This document shows positions 12,893-20,472 of a DNA stretch of 22,880 nt, one piece after another. How positions within the stretch are numbered: the stretch's first letter is position 1; the number at the start of each line of letters is the position of its first letter. The translations under genes and the position numbers were made by a program. The notes under the pieces are model-generated. The model was not told where the DNA came from. It worked only from the letters and a program-made list of their open reading frames with translations, and made no database searches. The stretch is from Patescibacteria group bacterium (GTDB taxonomy: Bacteria; Patescibacteriota; Gracilibacteria; Peribacterales; Peribacteraceae): NCBI GenBank assembly GCA_018818235.1, contig JAHISE010000082.1:1-22880 (forward strand). The letters are read 5' to 3'.

Positions 12893-13450
12893 ATGAGATA
12901 TTCACTCATGCCCATTCATACTCCTTCGAGCAAAGGCGAACTGCGACAAAGTAAAGTAAGCAAGAAAATGTTTTCTAATCTTGCACGTTCTCCCATATAC
13001 ATAGTATTAGATGATCTGAAATCAGCGTTTAACGTAGGTTCTATTTTTCGTCTTGCAGATGCTCTACTCGTTTCCAAGTTATATCTTTGTGGCCGTACTC
13101 TTTCGCCACCGAACCATAAGATTAAAACGACATCCCGAGGAACTGAAAGATGGGTACCTTGGGAGCATCGTTCTTCAACTATTGATACAATTAAAGAATT
13201 AAAAAAAGCTGGTGTATATATTCTATGTGCCGAATTATCTGCAGATAGCATTGACTACAAAAAAATTACACCTTCATTTCCCGCATGCCTTGTACTAGGA
13301 CGGGAATATGATGGAATCTCATCAGAGGTATTGGATCTTGCCGATTGCATTGTATCCTTGCCGATATTTGGAATGACAAATTCGTTGAATGTGGCCACTA
13401 CAGCAAGTGTATTACTATATGAACTTCATCAAGTGATAAATAAGCAATAA
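12893..13450 (+). CDS. SpoU/TrmH-family RNA 2'-O-methyltransferase
   Basis: Predicted to methylate the 2'-OH of a tRNA or rRNA nucleotide using S-adenosylmethionine. The 185-residue product carries the three SPOUT motifs: NVGSIFRLADA (residues 47-57, with the catalytic Arg), LVLGREYDGIS (133-143) and LPIFGMTNSLNVATTASVLLYE (quoted as LPIFGMTNSLNV then ATTASVLLYE, 156-177), which form the trefoil-knot cofactor site. It is short and lacks the N-terminal RNA-binding domain of RlmB-type enzymes, so the target cannot be named. ATG 12893 has a TATATT box 7 nt before it; ATG 12908 is an alternative start. Confidence 0.92.
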   Translation: MRYSLMPIHTPSSKGELRQSKVSKKMFSNLARSPIYIVLDDLKSAFNVGSIFRLADALLVSKLYLCGRTLSPPNHKIKTTSRGTERWVPWEHRSSTIDTIKELKKAGVYILCAELSADSIDYKKITPSFPACLVLGREYDGISSEVLDLADCIVSLPIFGMTNSLNVATTASVLLYELHQVINKQ

Positions 13451-13471
13451 ATCTAAAATGTGACAGCAAGT

Positions 13472-13663
13472 CTATTCACCTAATTCTGCACGAAGCATAT
13501 CACTCTCAGGTATTGTAAGAATCCTTTCCAACAAAGCTCTTGCACCTGCTGCAGAAAGGCCCGGAGAATGACTTATATCGCTCACCGTACCAACTCTTTT
13601 TGCTGCATCGATTACCGGCGTTGGATCTTGTGAGTTCTGTGATGGGAGTTTACTAAGTTGCAT
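13472..13663 (-). CDS. Small hypothetical protein, about 63 residues
   Basis: Not recognised. From ATG 13663 the product starts MQLSKLPSQNSQDPTPVIDA and has a second half, LSAAGARALLERILTIPESD, that could form a helix. A TTG two codons upstream (13669) is an alternative start. There is no Shine-Dalgarno and no clear promoter. It is convergent with the methyltransferase gene (22 nt apart) and divergent from rseP. The reading is amino-acid balanced and lies in a 385-nt gap otherwise without genes, but it may be spurious. Confidence 0.4.
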   Translation of the reverse strand: MQLSKLPSQNSQDPTPVIDAAKRVGTVSDISHSPGLSAAGARALLERILTIPESDMLRAELGE

Positions 13664-13766
13664 GATCAAACATTACAATGCTAGATTTAAAATGTCCAGT
13701 ATTGGTTAGTTGCCTAAACATTATTGCATTCTGACACTTAGAAGCTCTATCGCAACACAAACTCCC

Positions 13767-13792
13767 TGTGGATATCTTTTAAGTTTTCCACA
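13767..13792. promoter_or_regulatory. Pair of DnaA-box-like sites upstream of rseP-dnaA
   Basis: TGTGGATAT (13767-13775) and TTTTCCACA (13784-13792) are each one mismatch from the DnaA box TTATCCACA, in opposite orientations and 8 nt apart. They lie 44 nt upstream of the rseP start, where a promoter for the rseP-dnaA pair would be. Autoregulation by DnaA or a small origin-like site are both possible; two degenerate boxes are weak evidence for an origin. Confidence 0.4.
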
Positions 13793-13835
13793 TTACAGTT
13801 AGTATAAGCGTCCTTTGTAATTTAACCCATTACTT

Positions 13836-14951
13836 GTGACTGTTTTTGTATCAATATTAGCATTTATCCTATTACTTACTGTTTTAATCCTTATCCATGA
13901 GTGGGGGCATTTTACTGCTGCCCGCTTAAGCGGAGTAAAGGTAGAGGAGTTTGGATTCGGGTTGCCCCCAAGAGCCAAGACGTTATTTAAAAAAGGTGAT
14001 ACCGAATATACCTTTAACTGGATTCCATTCGGAGGTTTTGTAAGGCTGAAAGGGGAAAATGCTCCCACTGAGCATGAGCGTAGGTCCAAAGGTAGCTTTT
14101 CTTCGGTAGCAATATGGAAGCGTGTATTCATTCTTTCTGCAGGTGTGATTATGAACTTCGTACTTGCAGTTGTTCTTTTGACAATCGGTTTCTCCGTAGG
14201 CAAATGGATCCCCACATACTTTAGTCTGGAAGAGATGGAGACTGCGGCAGAGAAGGGGATTATAGAATTGGAGTTGGGAGTGTTGATTCAGGATGTTGTT
14301 AGTGGTGGAAGTGCCGCAAAAGTCGGAGTGCCTGCAAAAAGCAGATTGATTGCGGTGGATAAAGTGCCGGTAATAAAACCCGACGAAGTATCTCCTTTGC
14401 AGGAAGGTAAATCGTACGTTACTTACACGGTAAGGACAGGCGAAGCTTGGGAATCCGAGGAGGACTTTCGAGTTCCTGTTACAGAAGGTAAGACAGGAAT
14501 AGAGATAGTTCCGTTTCCGGTAACACTATCCGCTCCGCAAAGAGCTTTCGTGCCTGCACTTGCTCTCGCATTTCGTGAAACCTGGGCGGTTAGTTTGCAG
14601 ACGGTTAAAGGTATCGGACACTTGTTCAAAACACTGCTATTCACTGGCAAAGTTCCGGAAGGAATCGCGGGGATTGTCGGGATTGCACAGCTGACTCATG
14701 CATCTGTTCAGGAAGGATTTATGACATACCTTAGGTTGGTTGCACTACTCAGCCTGAGTCTTGCTGTTTTGAATATTTTGCCTTTTCCTGCGCTTGATGG
14801 TGGAAGATTAGTTTTTGTATTTGCAGAATTTGTTAGCCGAAGACCGGTCAATAGAAAATTCGAACTTCTTACAAACGCAGGCGGATTTTTGGTTCTTTTA
14901 TTGCTTTTGTTACTGATTACTTTCTATGATGTCGTCCGTCTCTTCACCTAG
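13836..14951 (+). CDS. rseP: Site-2 protease, RseP/M50 family membrane zinc metalloprotease
   Basis: Intramembrane protease that cuts transmembrane segments, typically of anti-sigma factors or remnant signal peptides. The 371-residue product begins with a hydrophobic helix containing HEWGH at residues 21-25 (zinc ligands and catalytic Glu) followed by FGFGLPPRA, has a PDZ-like central region (about 140-220), and a C-terminal LNILPFPALDGGR motif with the third ligand at Asp321, then a final membrane helix. The start is GTG 13836; no ATG is available before the first helix. Its last 26 nt overlap the dnaA start, so the two are very probably cotranscribed, an unusual partnership. Confidence 0.93.
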   Translation: MTVFVSILAFILLLTVLILIHEWGHFTAARLSGVKVEEFGFGLPPRAKTLFKKGDTEYTFNWIPFGGFVRLKGENAPTEHERRSKGSFSSVAIWKRVFILSAGVIMNFVLAVVLLTIGFSVGKWIPTYFSLEEMETAAEKGIIELELGVLIQDVVSGGSAAKVGVPAKSRLIAVDKVPVIKPDEVSPLQEGKSYVTYTVRTGEAWESEEDFRVPVTEGKTGIEIVPFPVTLSAPQRAFVPALALAFRETWAVSLQTVKGIGHLFKTLLFTGKVPEGIAGIVGIAQLTHASVQEGFMTYLRLVALLSLSLAVLNILPFPALDGGRLVFVFAEFVSRRPVNRKFELLTNAGGFLVLLLLLLLITFYDVVRLFT

Positions 14952-16392
14952 TGCAATTGCACCGACGGCAGTAAAAACTCAGTCCCATAGAGATTTGTGG
15001 CTTGAGATACTAAAAATTATTGAAAAGGAAGTAATCAGAACTCAATTTGTAACATGGTTCAGAGATACGGCGATTTTGGGTCGTGACGGCGGTAACTTGA
15101 TAATTGGCTTGCCATTGCCGATGGGACTGAATTGGCACATGGAACATTACCGAGGAGTTACACTTACGGCTGCAAAGGAATGTGATGAAACCATCGAAAA
15201 TATTGTTTACAAAGTTGATGGTAGCCTGAAGGACAATCCCGAAAGAACGATTGATCTGTTGGTTCAATTTCAGGATCCAAAAAAACGTAAACTTCCAAAT
15301 AAGCAGGAGGTTAAAATGACGGAAGGATTGATAAGTAAAATATTAAATCCTCGTTACAATCTGGAAAACTTTATTGTTGGTGGGAGCAATCGTCTAGCAC
15401 AAGCCGCTTGCCAGGCAGTGGCAAACCAACCGGGAGGTAAATATAATCCTCTGTTTTTGTATGGGGGAGTGGGTCTGGGTAAAACACATCTTTTGCAGGC
15501 AACAGGTAATGCAATTCTAAAGAACAATCCATCTTCATCCGTTGTATACACAACCAGCGAAGATTTTACAAATCAGGTTGTGGAAGCAATCCGAACGCAA
15601 AAAATGGATAAAATCAGGCAGCGCTACAGGCTTGTGGACATACTCATAATCGATGATGTCCAGTTTCTGGCTAACAAAGAACGAACTCAGGAAGAATTTT
15701 TTCACACATTTAATACTCTTTACGAAGAGCGAAAACAGGTGATAATCTCCGCTGACCGTCCTCCACAGGAACTCGATCTGGAAGACAGGTTAATCTCACG
15801 GTTTGAGCGCGGGATGATTGCCGATGTTTCGGCTCCGGATTACGAAACACGTCTGGCTATTTTGGTGGAAAAAGCAAAAGCGTATCAATTATTCATTGAT
15901 ATGAATGTTCTTCAATTCATTGCTGAGCACACCACCAGAAATATTCGTGAACTTGAGGGAATTTTGATGCAGGCGGTAGCTCAGTATGAACTCGAGCAAA
16001 GTATGCCAACTATAAAGAGCATTGCGGAAATTATGAGGAAACTGAATAAAGATCCTAATTTTGAGGATGAGGATGTTGGCTTCGAAAAGCCAAAAAAACG
16101 CCGCCCTACATTTCAGGAAGTCATAGAAGCCGTAAGCAGATATTACTCGGTTTCTGTGAATGATATGATCGGTCCCATTCGAAAGCACGAGATATTAATC
16201 CCGCGGCAGATTTCCATGATCTTGGGCAAAAAGCATCTTAACTTAAGTTATGTAAGTATCGGTGAGGTATTTTCCGGAAGGGATCACACAACAGTAATGA
16301 ATGCTGTAAGCAAGATCGAGGATAAAATGCAGAATGATCATAATTTGCTGAGGGAAGTTCATGCATTGGAGAAGGAGTTGGGGCTTGTTTGA
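14926..16392 (+). CDS. dnaA: Chromosomal replication initiator protein DnaA
   Basis: AAA+ ATPase that binds DnaA boxes and opens the origin. The 488-residue product shows domain I (LWLEILKIIEKEVIRTQFVTW, quoted as LWLEILKIIEK then EVIRTQFVTW), Walker A GGVGLGKT at 180-187, Walker B ILIIDDVQF with D243/D244, box VII LISRFERGM with the arginine finger, and domain IV with the DnaA-box recognition signature GRDHTTV at 451-457. Two start codons sit in tandem (ATGATG at 14926). dnaN is not beside it, unlike in many bacteria. The last 45 nt are repeated in diverged form at 17099-17143, after the toxin-antitoxin module. An inverted repeat array starts right after the TGA stop. Confidence 0.97.
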   Translation: MMSSVSSPSAIAPTAVKTQSHRDLWLEILKIIEKEVIRTQFVTWFRDTAILGRDGGNLIIGLPLPMGLNWHMEHYRGVTLTAAKECDETIENIVYKVDGSLKDNPERTIDLLVQFQDPKKRKLPNKQEVKMTEGLISKILNPRYNLENFIVGGSNRLAQAACQAVANQPGGKYNPLFLYGGVGLGKTHLLQATGNAILKNNPSSSVVYTTSEDFTNQVVEAIRTQKMDKIRQRYRLVDILIIDDVQFLANKERTQEEFFHTFNTLYEERKQVIISADRPPQELDLEDRLISRFERGMIADVSAPDYETRLAILVEKAKAYQLFIDMNVLQFIAEHTTRNIRELEGILMQAVAQYELEQSMPTIKSIAEIMRKLNKDPNFEDEDVGFEKPKKRRPTFQEVIEAVSRYYSVSVNDMIGPIRKHEILIPRQISMILGKKHLNLSYVSIGEVFSGRDHTTVMNAVSKIEDKMQNDHNLLREVHALEKELGLV

Positions 16393-16513
16393 TTGCAATT
16401 GGCAATTGGCAGTTAGCATATCGGCTACCGGTACTGAGTTGAATCGAAGTGCTGTTTCCATATTAATGAGTAAAACTGGCTAATTGCCAATATGCCAATT
16501 AGCCAATTGCCAT
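16393..16513. repeat. Inverted repeat array, CAATTGGC family, copy 1
   Basis: Left arm GCAATTGGCAATTGGC and AGTTAGCATATCGGC (16395-16424); right arm GGCTAATTGCCAATATGCC and AATTAGCCAATTGCC (16478-16512). The core TTCCATATTAATGAGTA (16456-16472) recurs with one change at 19136-19152 in copy 2. It lies between dnaA and the toxin-antitoxin pair. Confidence 0.8.
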
Positions 16514-16585
16514 CAAAATTATGTTGCATTAATCAAAATTCTGAATTACAATATATCAGTATTTCATATTTTCACCATTTATTCT

Positions 16586-16819
16586 ATGGAACCTAAAATT
16601 CTAACTACAAACGATCGTGGGCAACTAACTCTTCCTAAAGATATGAGGGATGAGGTTGGTGCGAGGGTATTTATATGTTCACTTGAAGATGGTGGTTTTG
16701 TGCTTAAACCTATGCAGACAAGAGAAGAATTTTGGGATGAATGTGATGCTGCATTTGAGGATTGGAAGAAGCATGGAGGATACACTTTGGAAGAAATGAA
16801 GAAACGTCATAATTTATGA
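16586..16819 (+). CDS. AbrB/MazE-type antitoxin
   Basis: The 77-residue product has a SpoVT-AbrB swapped-hairpin DNA-binding domain at its N-terminus: ILTTNDRGQLTLPKDMRDEV (residues 5-24) then GARVFICSLEDGGFVLKP. The C-terminal part (REEFWDECDAAFEDWKKHGG, quoted separately from YTLEEMKKRHNL) is acidic and would wrap the toxin. It presumably neutralises the RelE-like product downstream and represses its own promoter. Its stop overlaps the toxin start (ATGA), the usual coupling. ATG 16586 was chosen because the AbrB domain begins there; a TATTCT directly precedes it. Confidence 0.88.
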   Translation: MEPKILTTNDRGQLTLPKDMRDEVGARVFICSLEDGGFVLKPMQTREEFWDECDAAFEDWKKHGGYTLEEMKKRHNL

Positions 16820-17067
16820 AAAAATATATTTTTCAGTATTCCAGGCATGCTGAGCGTGAGTTTTTAAAGTTGCCAAAGCAGATAAGAAAGCGAATAAATC
16901 AGAAGATTCAGGAATATCAGAAGCTAAAAAATCCACTCGATAAAGCCAAAAGAATGAGTAATTCACATTATTATCGGTATCGAGTGGGAGACTACAGAAT
17001 TATTTGTCGTAAAGATGAAGATAAAAAACTTATAGTATTGGTTATTGTTAAAGTCGGTCATAGGTAA
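16816..17067 (+). CDS. RelE/ParE-family toxin
   Basis: The 83-residue product fits the RelE/StbE fold: basic N-terminal helix pair (YSRHAEREFLKLPKQIRKRI, with INQKIQEYQKL following), then YRYRVGDYRIICRKDEDKKL, and the terminal strand IVLVIVKVGHR. RelE toxins cut mRNA on the ribosome; ParE relatives poison gyrase, and sequence alone does not decide between them, although the YRxRxGDYRII strand and final GHR favour the RelE side. It ends right at GHR, shorter than relatives that continue to a VY motif. Coupled to the AbrB-type antitoxin by ATGA overlap. Confidence 0.9.
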   Translation: MKKYIFQYSRHAEREFLKLPKQIRKRINQKIQEYQKLKNPLDKAKRMSNSHYYRYRVGDYRIICRKDEDKKLIVLVIVKVGHR

Positions 17068-17098
17068 AGATGTTTATAATTAGTAAATACTTGTCCTG

Positions 17099-17143
17099 AT
17101 GCGTGAAGTTCATGCGTTGGAGAAGGAGGTGGGACTCGTTTAA
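17099..17143 (+). pseudogene. Diverged second copy of the dnaA 3' end
   Basis: Reads MREVHALEKEVGLV then TAA, against LREVHALEKELGLV then TGA at the true dnaA end (16348-16392). 37 of 45 bases match; most changes are synonymous (AGG/CGT, GCA/GCG, GGG/GGA, CTT/CTC, TGA/TAA), with only two conservative amino-acid changes. This is the pattern of a fragment that diverged while still part of a working dnaA gene, and it marks the right border of the inserted toxin-antitoxin segment. Confidence 0.85.
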
Positions 17144-17187
17144 AAAGGAAGCAGATGAGTCAGAGGAATTAGAAGAATCAGAGGATT

Positions 17188-17268
17188 TGTGGAATACTGG
17201 AATATTGGAATATTTGGTATGACACCAATAACGAGATCCAATATTCCAGTACTCCAGTATTCCAATTA
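17188..17268. repeat. Inverted repeat array, GGAATATTGG family, copy 2
   Basis: Left arm GGAATACTGGAATATTGG and AATATTTGG (17191-17217); right arm CCAATATTCCAGTACTCC and AGTATTCC (17238-17263). The vocabulary is that of the array at 10047-10172, but the centre differs. It directly precedes the thrS promoter. Confidence 0.75.
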
Positions 17269-17282
17269 TCGTTTTTATTTGC

Positions 17283-17288
17283 TATTCT
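17283..17288 (+). promoter_or_regulatory. -10 box TATTCT for thrS, leaderless-type
   Basis: TATTCT with 9 nt to ATG 17298. At 17-nt spacing upstream is TTCCAA, a poor -35 match. The spacing agrees with six other genes in the window. Confidence 0.5.
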
Positions 17289-17297
17289 TTGGACATT

Positions 17298-19097
17298 ATG
17301 GCTAACGAAATGGACAAATCACTCTACAACTTACGTCACTCATGTTCACATGTTCTGGCACAAGCTGTTTTAAATCTGTGGCCGGAAACAAAGATTGCAA
17401 TAGGTCCTCCCATTGATTACGGATGTTATTATGACTTTCTTTTTAGCGAACCCATAGCTGATCAGAATTTTGGGAAGATAGAAAAAGAGATGAAAAGGAT
17501 CATAAAAGAAAAGCAGATTTTTGAAGTTGAGGAGTTTGGTGCCGATGATTCCATTAAGTATTGGAAAAAACGCAAACAACCATTCAAAGTGGAACTTGTA
17601 AAAGATATTCAAAAAGCAGGAGAGAAGAAAGTTACTCATTATAAAAACATGAAAGGCAATGAGGAAAAATTTGTTGATCTTTGTGGGGGAGGACATGTGG
17701 ATGACGTTTCACAAATTCCACAGGATTGTTTCAAAATTATGAGCCTTGCAGGTGCGTATTGGAGAGGGGATGAGACAAATCAGCAGTTAACACGTCTTTA
17801 TGTTGCCGTATTTCCTTCCAAGGCAGAGCTCGATGATTACGTTACGATGATGGAAGAAGCAAAGAAGCGCGACCATAGGAAGTTGGGAAAAGAGCTCGAT
17901 CTGTTTACATTCAGCGAAATGATAGGACCGGGTCTTCCTCTCTGGACACCTAAAGGAACCGTAATTTGCGATGAGTTGGAGAAACTGGCAAAGGAAATGG
18001 AGGAAAAAGACGGATATGTTCGTGTTAGAACTCCTCATATTGCAAAAGGAAAACTCTACGCACAGACGGGGCATTTGGCTCATTACAAAGACTCAATGTT
18101 TCCTCCAATGGAAATAGATGGTGAAGAAACGTACTATCTAAAGCCGATGAATTGTCCTCATCATCATGAAATCTTTGCTTCACAACCAAGAAGTTATCGT
18201 GATCTTCCGCTCAGAATGGCTGAATATGGGCATTGTTATCGTTACGAGGACTCCGGTGCATTGTTTGGATTAATGAGGGTCAGATCACTTTCCATGAATG
18301 ATGCACATATGTATTGCACCGAAGAGCAATTCTCGGATGAATTTTTGGCTGTTACAAAAATGTATTTGAAATATTTTGAAATTTTCGGAATAGAAAAGTA
18401 TGTAATGAGGTTTTCACTTCACGGCAAAGAAGGACTTGGGAAAAAATATGTAAATGAACCTGAATTGTGGTTAAAGACGGAAGAAATGGTTCGAAATTCC
18501 ATGAAGAAATCCGGATGTGAATTTATAGAAGTCCCTGATGAAGCAGCTTTTTATGGCCCCAAAGTGGATATAGAAGTATTCAGCGCAATAGGTCGCGAGT
18601 TCACAATCGCAACCAATCAAGTTGATTTTGATGTTCCCGGAAAGGTCGGGCTTAAGTACATAGATAAGGATGGCTCAGAAAAAGTGCCAATCTGCATTCA
18701 TCGCGCACCTTTAGGAACTCATGAAAGGACAATTGGATTCTTGATTGAACACTTCGCAGGTCTTTTCCCGTTGTGGCTGGCTCCGATTCAAATGGCAATT
18801 CTACCTGTTGCTCATGCACATGAAGAATATGCTCAGAAAGTTTTTGATGTACTTAAATCAAAAGGGTTAAGACCTGTACTTATGGATTCATCGGAATCGC
18901 TTGGTAAGAGAATCAGAACCGGAGAACAGCAGAAGTATCCGTACATTCTTGTTGTTGGTGATAAAGAGGTGGAAGACAACTCAGTCGCAGTAAGAAATGT
19001 AAAGACAAAGGAGCAGGTGGCTGTTGGGTTTGATGAGTTTGTGAAGAAGACGGTGGGGGATGTGCAAGAGCGTAAGTTGGAGGCCTCGATTGGGTGA
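17298..19097 (+). CDS. thrS: Threonine--tRNA ligase
   Basis: Class II synthetase that charges tRNA-Thr. The 599-residue product starts directly at the editing domain: HSCSH (H14, H18) and CGGGH (C129, H133) supply the four residues of the mischarged-serine editing site. The catalytic core has MNCPHHHEIF with zinc ligand C286, motif 2 YRYEDSGALFGLMRVRSL, DAHMY (second ligand) and HRAPLGTHERTIGFLIEHFAG (quoted as HRAPLGTHER then TIGFLIEHFAG, third ligand and motif 3). The C-terminal anticodon-binding domain runs from LPVAHAHEEYAQ to the end. The N-terminal TGS domain of about 60 residues present in E. coli ThrRS is absent. Start ATG 17298, not TTG 17289. Confidence 0.96.
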   Translation: MANEMDKSLYNLRHSCSHVLAQAVLNLWPETKIAIGPPIDYGCYYDFLFSEPIADQNFGKIEKEMKRIIKEKQIFEVEEFGADDSIKYWKKRKQPFKVELVKDIQKAGEKKVTHYKNMKGNEEKFVDLCGGGHVDDVSQIPQDCFKIMSLAGAYWRGDETNQQLTRLYVAVFPSKAELDDYVTMMEEAKKRDHRKLGKELDLFTFSEMIGPGLPLWTPKGTVICDELEKLAKEMEEKDGYVRVRTPHIAKGKLYAQTGHLAHYKDSMFPPMEIDGEETYYLKPMNCPHHHEIFASQPRSYRDLPLRMAEYGHCYRYEDSGALFGLMRVRSLSMNDAHMYCTEEQFSDEFLAVTKMYLKYFEIFGIEKYVMRFSLHGKEGLGKKYVNEPELWLKTEEMVRNSMKKSGCEFIEVPDEAAFYGPKVDIEVFSAIGREFTIATNQVDFDVPGKVGLKYIDKDGSEKVPICIHRAPLGTHERTIGFLIEHFAGLFPLWLAPIQMAILPVAHAHEEYAQKVFDVLKSKGLRPVLMDSSESLGKRIRTGEQQKYPYILVVGDKEVEDNSVAVRNVKTKEQVAVGFDEFVKKTVGDVQERKLEASIG

Positions 19098-19102
19098 TCT
19101 GA

Positions 19103-19190
19103 TTAGGCAATTGGCAGTTAGCAATTAGCTATTGGTTCCATATTAACGAGTACACGTAGCCAATTGCCAATAAGCCAACATGCCAATTGC
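19103..19190. repeat. Inverted repeat array, CAATTGGC family, copy 2
   Basis: Left arm GGCAATTGGCAGTTAGC and AATTAGC (19106-19129); core TTCCATATTAACGAGTA (19136-19152); right arm GCCAATTGCCAATAAGCC and GCCAATTGC (19159-19190). Same orientation as copy 1 at 16393-16513, so the two form direct repeats around the toxin-antitoxin module and thrS. Confidence 0.8.
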
Positions 19191-19232
19191 TATAAGTGCG
19201 AAGTAAAACATGCAAATACTCAATTGCTCTGC

Positions 19233-19238
19233 TATTCT
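19233..19238 (+). promoter_or_regulatory. -10 box TATTCT for the lgt-like gene
   Basis: TATTCT with 7 nt to ATG 19246. This spacing supports ATG 19246 over the in-frame ATG 19210. Confidence 0.5.
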
Positions 19239-19245
19239 TCTCCCA

Positions 19246-20169
19246 ATGTTCGAAGCCTTCGTCATCGGCCCCTTTATGATCTGGACACGCCTTGTGTTTC
19301 TGCTGTTGGGAATATGGCTGGCGACTGAGTTCTTTTTAAAGTTATCTGCAAGTGCGAATCTTTCTTTGCAGCATATGAGGGAACATTCAAGAAGATATTT
19401 ATTGGCATTTATTTTAGGTGCCAGACTGATAGCGATTATTGCGAAATATCGTGTGTATATGCGCGATCCATTAAGAATATTTATTTTATGGGATGGTGAA
19501 TTCAGTTTTCTGGGAGGAGCGATTGGGATTGCATTCGTTCTTTTTTGGGCTACCAGAACGCAACGTGCAACTTTTCTTCAGTGGCTGGATGTACTGTTGC
19601 CTGCAACAACATTCGGGCTGTTTTTTGAGTGGTTCGGTAAATTTCTTTCGGGTCAGGCATATGGAAAGCCGACCGATGCAATATGGGGTGTAACTTACGA
19701 TACGATAGGAGTCCGGTATACAGTGCCGGTTCATCCGGTTCAGATTTATTATGCGATTTTCTTCCTGATTTTGACATTTACTTTATTGATAGTCCGAAAG
19801 TATACAAAACGTGCGGGGTCTGAAACTCTTGTAGGTATATTACTCGCCAGTCTTGCGATAATAATATTCGAATATTTCCGAGGAGACTTCTCTATCCCCG
19901 TATTTGCAACACAGTTGGACTTTTTGGTACTAGTTGCGTTGTTTATCAGTCTTGGAGTATTCGCCGTAATAGAACTACGACTTTCGCGTATGGGAATGGT
20001 GATATATGAAGTAGGTCTTGTTGCTTTATTTGGTGGATACCTTTTGCTTCGGACATTGCTCTCGTTGCCGACTTTCGAACTCAGGTTCAGCCAGTTCCTT
20101 GCGATACTTGCGATTTTGATTATTGTTGTTTATGTGTTGGTACATCGTAGGAAATACCCGCACTTATAA
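19246..20169 (+). CDS. Lgt-like membrane protein lacking canonical active-site residues
   Basis: The 307-residue product has seven or so membrane helices and aligns with prolipoprotein diacylglyceryl transferase along its length: DPLRIFILWDGEFSFLGGAIG (quoted as DPLRIFILWDG then EFSFLGGAIG), the YGKPTDAIWGV segment, VHPVQIYY (family HPxQxYE) and IFEYFRGD (family ExFR). However, the essential E. coli residues are replaced: His103 by Leu89, Arg143 by Trp129, Asn146 by Lys132, Asn149 by Ser135 and Glu151 by Gln137. So it has the Lgt fold but probably not the same chemistry. It may be a lipid-binding or altered-specificity relative. Alignment was done by eye; fold assignment is firm, loss of activity is inference. 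Confidence 0.8.
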   Translation: MFEAFVIGPFMIWTRLVFLLLGIWLATEFFLKLSASANLSLQHMREHSRRYLLAFILGARLIAIIAKYRVYMRDPLRIFILWDGEFSFLGGAIGIAFVLFWATRTQRATFLQWLDVLLPATTFGLFFEWFGKFLSGQAYGKPTDAIWGVTYDTIGVRYTVPVHPVQIYYAIFFLILTFTLLIVRKYTKRAGSETLVGILLASLAIIIFEYFRGDFSIPVFATQLDFLVLVALFISLGVFAVIELRLSRMGMVIYEVGLVALFGGYLLLRTLLSLPTFELRFSQFLAILAILIIVVYVLVHRRKYPHL

Positions 20170-20276
20170 TCGTTAATTCGTAGCTTCGTTACTTCGTTAA
20201 TTCGACAATAATATTGGATGCCCTCAATTATTTGCATTCTAACGAATAAACGAGGAAAAGAATCAACGAATAAACG
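20170..20276. repeat. Inverted repeat array, CGTTAATTCG family
   Basis: Left arm CGTTAATTCG, TAGCTTCGTTACTTCG, TTAATTCG (20171-20203); right arm AACGAATAAACGAGG and AATCAACGAATAAACG (20240-20276). A gap of about 36 nt separates the arms. It begins immediately after the lgt-like stop codon. Confidence 0.7.
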
Positions 20277-20435
20277 CATATCGTTATACATTATACTCCT
20301 TCGCCTAAATAATTCCGGTTCTTGAGGACTCATTAATTATTAACAAATCTATTTCTAATGGCTATGGAGTACGAGATTGCATAATAAAAGCACAGTGAAT
20401 TTTTCGGAATTATTAACTAAAAGCAGTATATCAAT

Positions 20436-20464
20436 TTGTTTATCACACGATATGTCGTTATACT
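20436..20464 (+). promoter_or_regulatory. Promoter: TTGTTT, 17 nt, TATACT
   Basis: TTGTTT (20436-20441) and TATACT (20459-20464) with exact 17-nt spacing; 8 nt then separate the -10 from ATG 20473. The clearest two-part promoter in the window and again leaderless by position. Confidence 0.6.
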
Positions 20465-20472
20465 GCCACACA

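Noticed and set aside
13767..13792. Calling this the replication origin
   Set aside because: Only two imperfect DnaA boxes, no cluster and no clear AT-rich unwinding repeats; kept as a possible regulatory pair.
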